Made by a program: the position numbers and the translations under genes. From Aristolochia californica (Eukaryota; Streptophyta; Magnoliopsida; Piperales; Aristolochiaceae), in NCBI GenBank assembly GCA_029961685.1, contig JARWKL010000005.1, positions 44,466,211 to 44,530,210 on the forward strand: 64,000 nucleotides of DNA, written 5' to 3'. This document shows positions 12,401 through 23,348 of this stretch, piece after piece. Within the stretch, counting starts at the first letter, position 1. Each line of letters begins with the position of its first letter. The notes beneath the pieces are model-generated. The model was not told where the DNA came from. It saw only the letters and a list, made by a program, of their open reading frames with translations, and did not search any database.

Positions 12401-15400
12401 ATATGCTGAGGTGTTCTTGATGAGCCTGACTTTTCTGCTGTGAGGGCATTGTCTGGCAATTAATCTTCTGGGTTTCTAGCGAGGGAGGTGGCCTGTGTTT
12501 TTGTCCTTACAGATGCAGATAGGACTCCTGAAAGAAAAAGCTCAAACTAGTGGTTCACGTTCTGACACTCTAAAATTTATCTTTCTGAATTCCTCGCTTT
12601 GCTGGATGGTATTTGTCGCCAAAGATGAGGATCATCGGTGTTGCTAGCTTGCTGGGGATCACTCAGTGGGTCTACACCACTGCCAGGTTGATAATCACAC
12701 TGGGTACTCAGTAAATGAGGTGATGGAGGCAACAAGATTGTTCCCAGATTCAGAAACGTTGGATCTATCATAAAAGCGAACAGTAATGCTCACTAGACAA
12801 GTGCTAATGGTTTCAGACCTCAAACCCAGAAGAAGAGAAATATCTGGATGACCTTTCAGGTTCTGCTCCTGTGTTGATGCTTCTTCAGTAATTGCTTACC
12901 ATCCTCTCAGAAACTAGAAATATAGAGACAAAACAGAAATGATCAAAACCAACGCGGAGAGCACTTCGAAGCCATCTGAGAACAGAAAATTTGGTTTTCC
13001 TTATCTAGCTTTCTCTTGGATCAGTAGCCATTTCTCTAATTTCCAACCAGTAAGATGAGGTGAGGTAGGTAAATGACATGACGCTTCCCCCCATCATTCA
13101 TCTTTAGACTGTCCTAACCTGTTGCAGATACTGTTCCAGGGACGCCATTTGAGCACCGGAACCATGCATCACCCTCTGCGGAAGAAGAAGAAGACTTTTC
13201 TTTCCACCGTGTCTAGTAGTACGACGATGGTTGACGATGGTGGGAGACCATCATCATCTTCGGACGAAAGTCAGGGGTTAAATTAATCTGGACTATTCAG
13301 GCTTTCGTGAGATCCGATACCTTTCCAGTAAACCCAGCAATGATTTCCTACAAGATATCTGGTGCTCGATCGTCGTCAAGCTTATCCTTTGACATCTGAA
13401 CGGTGATTTTCGTTTTGGTGGGTCAGTTTCTTTTCCTATTTTAAGCATTGGTGGCCCATTGCTTTAGGAAGTAGTAAGCCCATCATTGGAGCTTTTCTTA
13501 GTAGTGGACTGCTGATTGCAGACAAAAAATAGGTGCTCTTCATAGTCACCTTGTGTTTCATCTTTTATAGTTATTTCATTTTCTTCGTTCTTCCATCCTC
13601 ATAATTTGAAAGACAATGAAACATGGTCCTTGTGTGTGAAGTTGGGTCCAAGACACATCCTAAAATGATAAACCAACTTAAAAAACCTCTTTCCCAACTA
13701 ATAAACTCAAAATCTTTATATTCACTAATCCATGTGGGACTATTCCTTAACACTGTGGTGGTACATTCACAAGGACTCATCTTCAATACTTGTTGAGAGT
13801 TCGATGATTGATACACTCGGTACCGTTCCATCATTTGATAATTTGATCATTTAATAGAATACGGTCATGCAGAAATTCTCTTCCATCTCATTCCGTCTCA
13901 ATCAATGCAAGCCAAGAAAAAAGACAAGGGAAGTTCTTCGTTCAGCCTCTTCGTTTGTTTAACATAAGTGGCACGAGTAGCGTTTGTTTCTTCTCCTTAA
14001 TTATCTATTTAACGACAAAGCCGATGGTTTATCTTAATCTCTAAGATGATGCCAGGGTGAAAATCACAATGCCTTGTTTCGTCCATATTTTATTAAGTGA
14101 GCCTTTGTTACATTGTGGAATGTGATGTTATCACTGTCCAGTTGCATCTCCTAAATGTTAATGCCTACTGCACTTATTGAGAGGCCTAAGGCTTTAGTGT
14201 TGTTTGCTTCTGCACCCCTGTCCCTTCCGGAGGATGCCTCAACTAATTACAATTTTTTTAAACTAACATGTTTTGTTGTTTCCCACTTAGATCTTAGTAA
14301 CTTAGCTGCAAGAGTAACTCTGCAATTGACAGCAAAAGTCTCACGACCTAGACAGTTCTTAACAAGGAAGCTAGTAATTGCTTCAACTACATAAGAAATT
14401 AGATTAAGATGAGTTGAGATTGATCAGGAATCTTTTTCTTCATCCAGACTGAATCAGATTAATGGTAATTAAACAATAAAGCAAGCTTGATTTGATCATA
14501 TGGAGTCCTGAAATGTTTGTCTTCTCAAGACAATGAATCTGATCTTTCTGAGAAGATAGGCTTCAAAGTCACATGGGTGTCAGCGAGAAAGCTCAAGAGA
14601 AGAGAAGAGATGACTGAAAGTAGTGATGGAAATGATTTGGGTTTCCAGATTCATGCCCACAACTGGGTAGCTTTTTCTACTCTTGTTGTCTGCTTTCTAG
14701 GAATTGAAGTGACCTTTTCCGATTTACAGTGTTCTCATGGAAAGATGTCCAGTTGTTGTTTGTGCTGGATTGACATGCCGCAAGCAACCAAACTCTTTGC
14801 TCGTCTCAGCTCTATGAATTCATGGCAATCAGCGATTCCAATCGACCCATAAACTCTACTGGAAGCCTCGATGGATTAAATTAATGGCATTGAACTTGTC
14901 ATCAACTGGAGTTTCTTCATCATGACAAAAGAGCGGCCGGCTAAAGACACCTTCTTTAACCTACTTACTACCTTCCATCCTCCAATCAACAAAACGGCGA
15001 ACACCATCTCGGCATAAAATATAACTCAGAAGAGACGATTAGAATGGAACCAAGATTAGTAAGCAGAAGCAGAAGCTGCGTTTCTTCTTTTAGCTAATGT
15101 TGAGTTTTTTAAGTTTGTAAGCTCTATCGAGCGTTAAGAGATTAGAGCAACACAGTAGTGGGAAAAAATTTTAATTCACTTTTTGTTCTTCTTCTTCCTG
15201 CTGGAATTTTTTTTTGAAGGCGGTTCGATAAATTGTAAGGTATTTTAACCCTTAAAATATGACGAATAACGGCCGCCATTCCAAAAGGAATTACTGTAAT
15301 TCTTTAGGTACCCAGACAAAGGAAATATTCTATGGAGGAAACCTAGGTTTTCTTGTCATTTCAGCTTGAGCATATGAGGTTCCTTTCTGAGCTGCGGGAT

Positions 15401-15427
15401 GGGGAATTTGCTTCTTGATGCCTAGGT
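9404..15427. other. Intergenic region, no supported gene
   Basis: 9.4-11.9 kb is AT-rich (A/T runs at 9840-10000 and a T18 run near 11340) with no coding signal. 11.9-13.3 kb has more balanced composition. On the minus strand it has exon-like pieces: an open frame 12577-12771, and a short segment near 13120-13170 beginning MHGSGAQMASLEQ with a GTTAGG donor. I could not assemble these into a recognisable protein, so they are not called. 13.3-15.4 kb shows nothing further. The plus ORFs at 14155 and 14517 look random. Confidence 0.5.
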
Positions 15428-15436
15428 TATATATAG
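15428..15436 (+). promoter_or_regulatory. TATA box of the SCL32-like gene
   Basis: TATATATAG, about 250 bp upstream of the first in-frame ATG at 15679, with no intron signal between. Two short upstream ORFs lie in the implied leader. Confidence 0.5.
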
Positions 15437-15506
15437 TGTAGCTGGAACAAAGTAAGAACTCACTCTCAAGTCTTCTCAGAAATTCATTTAAAACAAGAAT
15501 CAGCCC

Positions 15507-15660
15507 ATGAATTCCTTGACCTCATCACCACAGCCACACTGGTAGCCTACATCTTCCACAAGATAAATCCCCAAAATCTCAATCTCCACCTCTCCAATCC
15601 TCGGCAGCCATGTGTCAAAGGTCGCCATTACAGTCGCCCTTCACCATCTTCTTCAATTAG
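15507..15660 (+). promoter_or_regulatory. Two short upstream ORFs in the SCL32-like leader
   Basis: 15507-15545 encodes 12 codons plus stop, and 15610-15660 encodes 16 codons plus stop. Both are closed before the main ATG at 15679. If transcription starts just after the TATA box at 15428, both are in the leader and could reduce translation of the main frame. Confidence 0.4.
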
Positions 15661-15678
15661 CTTCAACCGGTTTCCTAT

Positions 15679-17070
15679 ATGCACGTAGGAGAGGAGAAAC
15701 ATTCGACCTTTCTGCTACTCCCTGACATGAAGACTGAGCACCGGAGCAACCTGACGCTCTTCTCTCTCCCAAACCGTAATCTATTCAACACCCTTCAAGG
15801 GTCTCTCTCTGGAGCCCTCAAGGGCTCCCTCGGCAGTCTCGATGGAGCCAGCATAGAGAAGCTCCTCCTCCACTGTGCGAGAGCCCTAGAAAACAACGAT
15901 TTAACCCTCGCGCAGCAGGTCATGTGGGTCCTCAACAACGTCGCTTCTGGAACTGGTGATCCTAACCAGAGGCTCAGTTCTTGGTTTCTCAGAGCACTCG
16001 TCTCTAGGGCGTCGAGGATTTGCCCCACTGCCATGGGATTCCACGGTGCCAGCACTGCAACCAGCCTTCTGAACAGGACTAGATTCTTGACTGTGACAGA
16101 GCTCGCTGGGTATGTAGATCTCATCCCCTGGCATCAGTTTGGGTTCTGTGCATCAAACAGTGTCATTTACAAGGCAATTCAAGGGTGCCAGAAGGCTCAT
16201 ATCTTGGATTTCAGCATCACCCACTGCATGCAGTGGCCAACACTAATCCATGCCTTAGCCAAGAGACCTGAAGGTCCTCCTTCTCTTCGAATCACTGTGC
16301 CGTCAATTAGGCCGCAGATCCCTCCTTTGCTCAACGTATCAATAGAAGAAGTAGGTCTGCGTCTCAGCAATTTCGCAAAGTCCAAAGAGGTTCCGTTCGA
16401 GTTCCATGTGATTGAATGTCCTCCGTCGACGTCCAACAATGTGTCGGCGGAGCCCTCTATCTTCCCCTACGAATTGCTATTAGAACAATTGAACCCTCAT
16501 CTTCTGGACCTCAGAGACGACGAGGCCTTGATAGTGAACTGCCAGAACTGGCTCCGCTATCTGCCTGACGAGCCCGTAGCAGGCCACCACGAGCTCTCCC
16601 TCCGTGATGGTTTTCTAGAGACGATTAGCAGCCTTAATCCTCAACTCGTTGTAGTGGTGGACGAGGACTCGGATTTGGATTCTTCCAGCCTCACCTCAAG
16701 AATCACCACCTGCTTCAATTATCTCTGGATACCTTTCGATGCACTGGAGACGTTCCTGTCGAAGGATAGCTGCCAGAGAATGGAGTACGAGGCCGAAATA
16801 GGGTACAAGATCGAGAACATCATCGGCTTCGAAGGGCTGCAGAGGATAGAGAGGTTGGAATCCGGTGTCCGGTTAGTGCAACGCATGAAGAAAGCCCATT
16901 TTTTGAGTCTCCCCTTCTATGAAGACACTCTTGCCGAAGTCAAGTTCCTGCTGGAGGAACATGCCAGCGGCTGGGGAATGAAGAGGGAGGAGGACATGCT
17001 TGTCCTCACATGGAAAGGTCATAACTCCGTCTTTGCAACAGCTTGGTCTCCCTGCAGATTTGAAGAGTAA
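15679..17070 (+). CDS. SCL32: GRAS-domain transcription regulator, SCARECROW-LIKE 32 type
   Basis: A single exon of 463 codons, as usual for GRAS genes. The first leucine-heptad region (IEKLLLHCARALE) begins near residue 60. The VHIID-type core reads HILDF at residues 174-178 within AHILDFSITHCMQWPTL, a segment typical of the SCL32/SCL26 branch. LRI, PFYRE and SAW-type regions follow, and the protein ends SGWGMKREE...LTWKGHNSVFATAWSP, the SAW motif. GRAS proteins are nuclear regulators that act through partner DNA-binding factors. In Arabidopsis the SCL32 relatives are little studied, so the role is family-level only. An internal Met at 15727 (MKTEHRSNLTLFSLPN) matches where relatives usually start, so residues 1-16 may not be part of the natural protein. 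No frameshift was seen. Confidence 0.9.
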   Translation: MHVGEEKHSTFLLLPDMKTEHRSNLTLFSLPNRNLFNTLQGSLSGALKGSLGSLDGASIEKLLLHCARALENNDLTLAQQVMWVLNNVASGTGDPNQRLSSWFLRALVSRASRICPTAMGFHGASTATSLLNRTRFLTVTELAGYVDLIPWHQFGFCASNSVIYKAIQGCQKAHILDFSITHCMQWPTLIHALAKRPEGPPSLRITVPSIRPQIPPLLNVSIEEVGLRLSNFAKSKEVPFEFHVIECPPSTSNNVSAEPSIFPYELLLEQLNPHLLDLRDDEALIVNCQNWLRYLPDEPVAGHHELSLRDGFLETISSLNPQLVVVVDEDSDLDSSSLTSRITTCFNYLWIPFDALETFLSKDSCQRMEYEAEIGYKIENIIGFEGLQRIERLESGVRLVQRMKKAHFLSLPFYEDTLAEVKFLLEEHASGWGMKREEDMLVLTWKGHNSVFATAWSPCRFEE

Positions 17071-19841
17071 ATTAAGCTTCGCGGTACCAGAGACGTAACG
17101 GTGAGACTGCCGGAGCTGATCAGATGGTCTCCGGCCGTGTGAGTTCTCCTCCTCTTCTGGGATGCAGACGTGACAAAATACCTTAACTTTTCCTCCTCAG
17201 AATCAGCTCAAGACAAAGATGAACAACGACGTGCTGTTATTTACAGATTGCAGGAATAATGCCCATGCGAATCCAATGTGTGAGAGACAGAGACTTGCTC
17301 TTTGTTCACATGAGAGCAGAGAAGAGAAGAAAATGTACATAGTTCGCCCTTGTGGTGAGAAAGCCAAATCGATTTGCTCATGATCACTCTGGATTGAAAC
17401 TTACACGTAATTAGTGACTTGAAAACCACATTAACTTCTGCTTTGCTTGGTGCCAAAATGCTTCCTTACTTCCGAGAGCTGTGACTAGTAGATTGATTTG
17501 TTTCCATGAACTCACTACAAAGAACTCAAAAATGAGAAGCATCTTCATCAAATTTATGAGATTCCCACTAGCTTTCTACTTGCTGCTGGTAAATTAGCTC
17601 TCTAGAAGCTGAAAATCCAAATCTAGTTGATGAAGTTTGAGGAAATATCATACCGGAGAGACTACTGCCAACATTTGTTGAGGTATCCACAGCATGGATC
17701 AAAGAGTGAGACTAGCCACTTTCTATTACGGCGAATCATCCTCCATTCGACTCGAGTCCAGGCTGCTTCAGTCTGAATCCCGATTCAATTTCATCTACTG
17801 TGAAAATTAGTCATAAAAATCCATAATTTCTTTCATTTTCACTTCGAAGACGGAAAATCGTAACTCTTAAATTTGCTTCTCGTAAAAAAAAAAAAAAAAC
17901 AAGAATCAAAACTATCCAATCATGTAAAAATTCTAAAAAAACGAACGACTCTGGTGTTCCTTTTCTCACATTATTGATACACGACTCAAGAAATATCAAA
18001 TGGAAAGTGGTAACCGAGACGAGTGAATTCAAAACTAGATTCTAAGTTATACTGATCTCACTCACTTTCAAAAAACCCTAAATATCTTCCACCGAATCCA
18101 TACAGATTCATTTGACATTTAGTTCCTGGGAGGTCCTGTTCTTGGCAGGATAAATGCAGAAGGTGATGTGGATGACCTACCAGGCCAAGATAAGACAAAT
18201 CGTGAGCGTACAAGTGTTCCAGCCGTGGACCCTAATTCGAGTTGGGTCCAAACAAAAAGGAAGACAAAGACGGGACATGCGACGGTTGGTCCTCAAGAAG
18301 CTAAGCCAACCCTAACAGATTCCTCTGGCAAATGCCCTTTTCAGGGATAGGTTTTTCAACTCGTTGAATCAAACCTATAATCGGGTGGAACTGATTCCGA
18401 TTGGAATTTACAATAGACGAGTCTCCCTTGACTCGAGCTGAGTCCAGTCTCTGGACTGACAGGACTTGATCCATCGGATTCAGGTTGGATTTAGGCCCAT
18501 TTAACATTTGTTTCATGTTATTGGGCCCATCCATACGCACTATGGATGGTGGCGAACAGAAAACAGAGAAAAAGGAAAGGGAAGCATCAATGAACCAGCA
18601 ATGTCGCGGTAAAGAGGAGCATCAGGAAGAGCGTGGGGAGCCTATCTTCTCAAACTGGGCACACATTCTTCTGTAGCCGATGCCTCATGAGTTGGAAAGC
18701 AATGAATCACGGTTCCCCTTTTTTGTCCAGAAAAGATGGACCTGCACTTCTCATCCTTCCATGAACTCTTCTGTCAGACTCCCCTTCTCCTATCATGGGG
18801 GACGGCTTTCGTTGATCACAAGAAAAAACTTTTTGCTACTCTTTTTCTATAAAAAACTACGCAAGCCAATTTCTATGGTCAATTGGGTTCGATGGGACCT
18901 AGCATCAAAGATAAGACCGTAACTTTTCTCTTTCTTTTTAATTTTCCATCTGTAGATGATGGATGATCGAGCAACATAAAGTCGAGCAATGTTTCATTTC
19001 TCCAGTAGATGACCAGAAAAGCGAGCTCTAAATGATGAATTTGGAGTCAGAAGGCATGAGCATAGAGCATTAAGCATTGACCGATCAGATTCTGAAACTT
19101 GATGGACAATTTGCTGGGCCTAAGGCAGCTGCACGGCCAGCAACGGTAAGGCTTCTGGTCATTTCTCACCTGTTCGACATTGACTGCGATTTTGTCTAAA
19201 TTGGAAAGTGGAAACTGCTCTTTTTAAGCTTTTGAATGAAAAGAATTAACTCGAGATGAAAGTGCTTCAACAAGAGAACAATGATCGGGTATTTTGGTAA
19301 TTTCCGTATCTCTTCCATGATTTGCAGAGAGTGCGACAATCGAAATATGAAAAAGTTGATTAACTAATGATTACCTTTTCCCACGTCTTTGCTCATCTCC
19401 ATCTTCCATGAGACTGGGCGTGGTAAACTCTCCCTTAAATACTTGATACAAGGAGTGAAACTGAAAGTGGGAAGCATTGAATTGAGTCTAATTTGATAAT
19501 CCTTTTTTTTAGAGACAGCTTTCAAACAACTTTGACAGGTAAATAGAAGAAGCTTAGGAAGACTAATCCAACCTAATCCAACTAGATTTTTTCAGCATTG
19601 ACCATTGTCAGGCTGTCGTTCTATCCTGTTCTTCATTTGATATTTTCCATTCGATAAAGAGGTCATTTCTGGCCTCTACTGTATTGTTTTTGGTTGTTGA
19701 TATATCCAAATTGTGAAGTAGGTACACAAAACAAGGGATTTACTATCTTTTTGGTCTTTGGAAGGAACTGGGCATTAGGTTATACATACGCATTTACATG
19801 TAGACAGCAAAAAAGCGTTAGTTGCAAGCTTCGGGCGCGGT
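17071..19841. other. Intergenic region with a possible LINE remnant
   Basis: No intact gene was seen. Around 18130-18430 the plus strand reads PVLGRINAEGDVDDLPG... then SSWVQTKRKTKTG and NQTYNRVELIPIGIYNRR in shifting frames, which resembles the end of a plant LINE first ORF (weak, by eye only). The rest shows nothing recognisable. Confidence 0.3.
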
Positions 19842-19849
19842 TATAAAAG
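19842..19849 (+). promoter_or_regulatory. TATA box of the BTB/NPH3 gene
   Basis: TATAAAAG about 425 bp before the start codon at 20267. The implied leader holds a four-codon uORF at 19905-19919 and an 82-codon uORF from 20029 that runs past the main ATG in another frame (stop at 20275-20277). Confidence 0.5.
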
Positions 19850-20107
19850 CATAAGATAATAAAACTGGCACCAGGCAGGAATAGAAAAAGCGGAGCTTGC
19901 AGGAATGTCAGTCGTTTAACAACTGTTTGCTTTCCTTTCTGCTTTCATGGTTCATCTCTCTCTTTCTTCCTTGACTGCACAAACACTCTCTTGCGATTGT
20001 CCTCATACCCATCTGAGAATATGACTTTATGCCTTCTCTTTTCTTCACCGGTCTCTGTCTGTATCATTCGCTTTCTTTGTTTGATCCAAGAGAGTTGATC
20101 TTTTTTG

Positions 20108-20265
20108 CGTCCCGAGGGGATTTCACGGGATTTTCTTCTTTGATTCTTTCTTTCCTTGCCCGACTTTGCGCCTCTTTAGAATTCAACGTCCTGAGGGGAT
20201 TTCACGGGATTTTCTTCTTTGATTCTTTCTTTCCTTGCCCGACTTTGCGCCTCTTTAGAATTCTA
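20108..20265 (+). repeat. 79-bp perfect-length tandem duplication next to a start codon
   Basis: Copies 20108-20186 and 20187-20265 differ at only about two positions and both end in TTTAGAATTC(A/T)A. The second copy stops one base before the ATG of the NPH3 gene. It therefore lengthens the leader by 79 bp, duplicating a pyrimidine-rich stretch. Confidence 0.95.
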
Positions 20266-20266
20266 C

Positions 20267-23200
20267 ATGGGGTGTGATCTGGAAGTGGATGTGAATGGCG
20301 AAGAGGTGTTCCTGGTGGACAAGGTACTGATTTCTTCGTTTTGGTGCTTCATATTCCATTATATTTTATTAATGCTAATGTTTATTCTGTTCGGAACTTC
20401 TTATTCCGCTTGTTTCAGTCGTTAGACTGCGTTTCGGCGGGAAGAAAGTATTGTTTTAGAGAGCTGATCTTCTTTCTTCTCTTATTGATGATTCATTTTT
20501 CTATTATTATTTTTTCTGGGTTGATTATGAACTTCCTTTTCAGCGTTGTAAAAGTTTGTTTTTATTTCAATATGATGGATTTATTGTGGGCAAAGCCGCG
20601 AGCCCTGCAATGGGTATTCGTTATTCATTCTTCTTTTTTCTTCTGGATTTCTTTCCAGTTCATTCTTCTCTTTTGCTTCGTATAGTCTGCTCTCTCATTT
20701 CGGTCTCATTTTCGTTTGGTTGGTTTTGTCGGTTCGCGCTCTGACTACTGACGACGAAATAATTATGTCAATGGTACTCTGTTAGTCTTTCTGTATTTCG
20801 CACATTGGTGATTGATTGGTGAAGTAATCTGTTTCCTTCGAGTGGGATGTTTATTTACCGATGTTTCTGATGGTTCCTATTTTTGTTATTTAATCCTTTT
20901 TGAGGTTATGGCATCTGCGATGACTGATGTTTGGTTTTGATCTGCTTTTTAGCTTAATTGTGGTCATCAATGCAGATCGTAGTGATTTCTCGAGTCTCCG
21001 GCCTGCTACATTCTGGGTGCTTTTTCAGCTCTTCCATGCGCTCAGATGTTCTCCTTCCCAGACTCTTCGTCTCTCTCCTCTGCCCCGATTTCCTCCAGTT
21101 CCCAATATTTTCTTTTGTTAAGCGCATCCCCACCCACATAAAAAAAAAAGTTTTTGGTTTTCTGTTGCTCTTCGCAGTCACTGTTCATCCCTGCAGAAAT
21201 GACAGGTTAAGATTCTTTTCTTCTTCTTCTCATTGATTGATGATTTAATGTCAATTTAATGCTTCCCTTCCTGTTTGTCGATTTTACCTTTTTTGTCTGG
21301 GGAATTGGATTAGCCAGATTGTATTCCTTTCGTGGTGGTTGTCGCTTTTGCTCTATTCACCCATTTCAGGAGGACCATCAGTAATCCTGTTTTATTACTT
21401 ATAAAGACATCTCACCTTCATGTTTTTAGAATTGGGTGATGATTGGCTGTGCTCTTTCATGGCTTCATGTTTGTTTCCAAAAAATTTAATGCTGTTGATG
21501 AAATGAAAATGATAGGAAATTGATTTCTCATTATTCGTTTATTTGCCAGTAAACAGAACAAAATCTGCTGATTTTCTATTAGATTTTGTTGTTGTGGTTG
21601 CTGAAACCAACTCTTGCTCATTGGGATTATTGTCCAGGTAGTACTCTGCTCTTACTCGGGAAAATTAAGAAAACTGTTCGGTAAATCAAGATCAACGTCA
21701 AACCTGAAAATAATATTTCATGAGCTACCCGGAGGGGCGGAGGCTTTTGAGCTCATGGCACAGTTCTGTTACAACAATGGACTAGTTGAAGTAACTCCTC
21801 TCAATGCCTGTCTTCTTCACTCCATTGCCCACTACATGGAAATGACAGAAGATGTTTCTCCTAACAACTTAATCGAGCAGATTGAGAAGTCTCTTGAAGG
21901 GATTGCTTTTTGGAGTTGGGCAGATCTCCTGGTATTGTTGAAACAGTGTGAGAGCTTATCTCCGTTGGCGAATTCTTCTCAGCTCTTCCAGAAATGCTTG
22001 GATTCTGTTGTGTTGAGAATTACTTCAGCTAGTGAGACAAGTCCTTCTAGTTCCTCACCAGATAGTACCGGGTTCCGTTTCTCTTGTGATACCAGAAGCA
22101 GCGAGAGCACCAAATTAAGTCTCTACAGAGCTTGGTGGTTTGATGACCTTGTCGTATTCAACTCTAACATCATCGAAATGTTGGCCAAAAGCATGATTTC
22201 CCATAAATTAGATCACCAAACTATCAGTAGATTCCTCTTCTACTACCTCAAATCACAAGTCTCCTGCGCCGAAAACAATGAGAAGTGCAAAGCTACAGAG
22301 ATTATAGTGGATCTGCTCTTTTTGCTTGATAGAAACTCTATTTCGTGCAAGGGATTGTTTGGTGTGCTCCGAGTTGTGTCAAATGTAAATGTAAACAAGT
22401 GCTGCAAGAACAAGCTTGAGAATATGATTGGATCGCAGCTTGATCAAGCCACATTGGACAATCTGCTTGTTCCTGCTCCCGTTGGGATGGGCTTTCTTTA
22501 TGATGTTAACTTGGTCTTGAGATTTTTGAAGTCTTTCCTATGTAGCGGCTTTCGAGCTTCTTCATCTCGATTGAAAAGAGTAGGGGCCTTGATGGACATG
22601 TACATTGCCGAAGTGGCGCCAGATTCTAGATTGAAGGCATCAAAGTTTATTGCTCTTGCTATGGCCTTACCAGATGGGGCAAGAGATTCTTACGATAAGA
22701 TTTACCGGGCTGTTGACATGTATTTAGAGGTATTATCTTTGCATGGCACTTTTCTTATAATTTGAGTTACTGGTTTACTTGTTATCCTGTTCCCTAAATG
22801 TTGGATAGAAGCTCTTCTGATGGAAATGGTGCCTATATTGATCTTTCTAGCATGGTTAGCCTAAACGAGATTGTGTTTAATTTTGACAGGTTCACTCTGG
22901 ATTATCTGAAGAAGACAAGGTAAAGATCTGTAGTGTGTTGAACTATGAAAAACTATCAACAGAGGTTTGCAGGCATCTTGCCCAAAACCCAAAGCTCCCA
23001 CCAAGAACTGCACTTGAAGCACTCATGTCTCAACAGTCCAAGCTCAAAAACTTGCTGCAAGATGTAGATCCTCTCAAACCTGTTCATGATACTCCATGTA
23101 GTTTCATAAGCAAACCCACCATGGAGAAAGCAGGCAACTATGATGGTGATCAGGTCATTCTCTACGCCAAAAAACTTGATCAGTCAACAGAGAATGAAAA

Positions 23201-23348
23201 CCTCAAAGCACATTTGCAAGGGATGCAATGGAGGGTCATGGAATTAGAGAAAATTTGCAGAAAGATGCAGGTTCAGATGGCAAAAATCATGAAGTCAAGA
23301 TTACCAAGTCCTGGAAATCCAAGATCATTGCCCAAATTATGTTCCTAA
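20267..23348 (+). CDS. BTB/POZ and NPH3 domain protein, At3g22104 type
   Basis: Exons are 20267-20323, 21638-22729 and 22890-23348, all phase 0, giving 535 residues. The N-terminus (MGCDLEVDVNGEEVFLVDK joined to VVLCSYSGKLRKLFGKS) is a BTB fold, followed by PGGAEAFELMAQFCYNNG. The NPH3 domain spans roughly residues 170-455 and includes the conserved blocks KFIALAMALPDGARD.YDKIYRAVDMYLE and LSEEDKVKICSVLNYEKLSTE. The second of these is read across the last intron. The C-terminus has a predicted coiled coil (ENENLKAHLQGMQWRVMELEK). NPH3-family proteins act as plasma-membrane-linked substrate adaptors for CUL3 ubiquitin ligases in phototropin and auxin-transport signalling. This branch is less studied, so the adaptor role is inferred from family. 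The leader has uORFs and a recent tandem duplication. No disruption was seen in the coding exons. Confidence 0.9.

Noticed and set aside
12107..13170. Possible minus-strand multi-exon gene
   Set aside because: Exon-like pieces could not be joined with consistent frames, and no domain was recognised.
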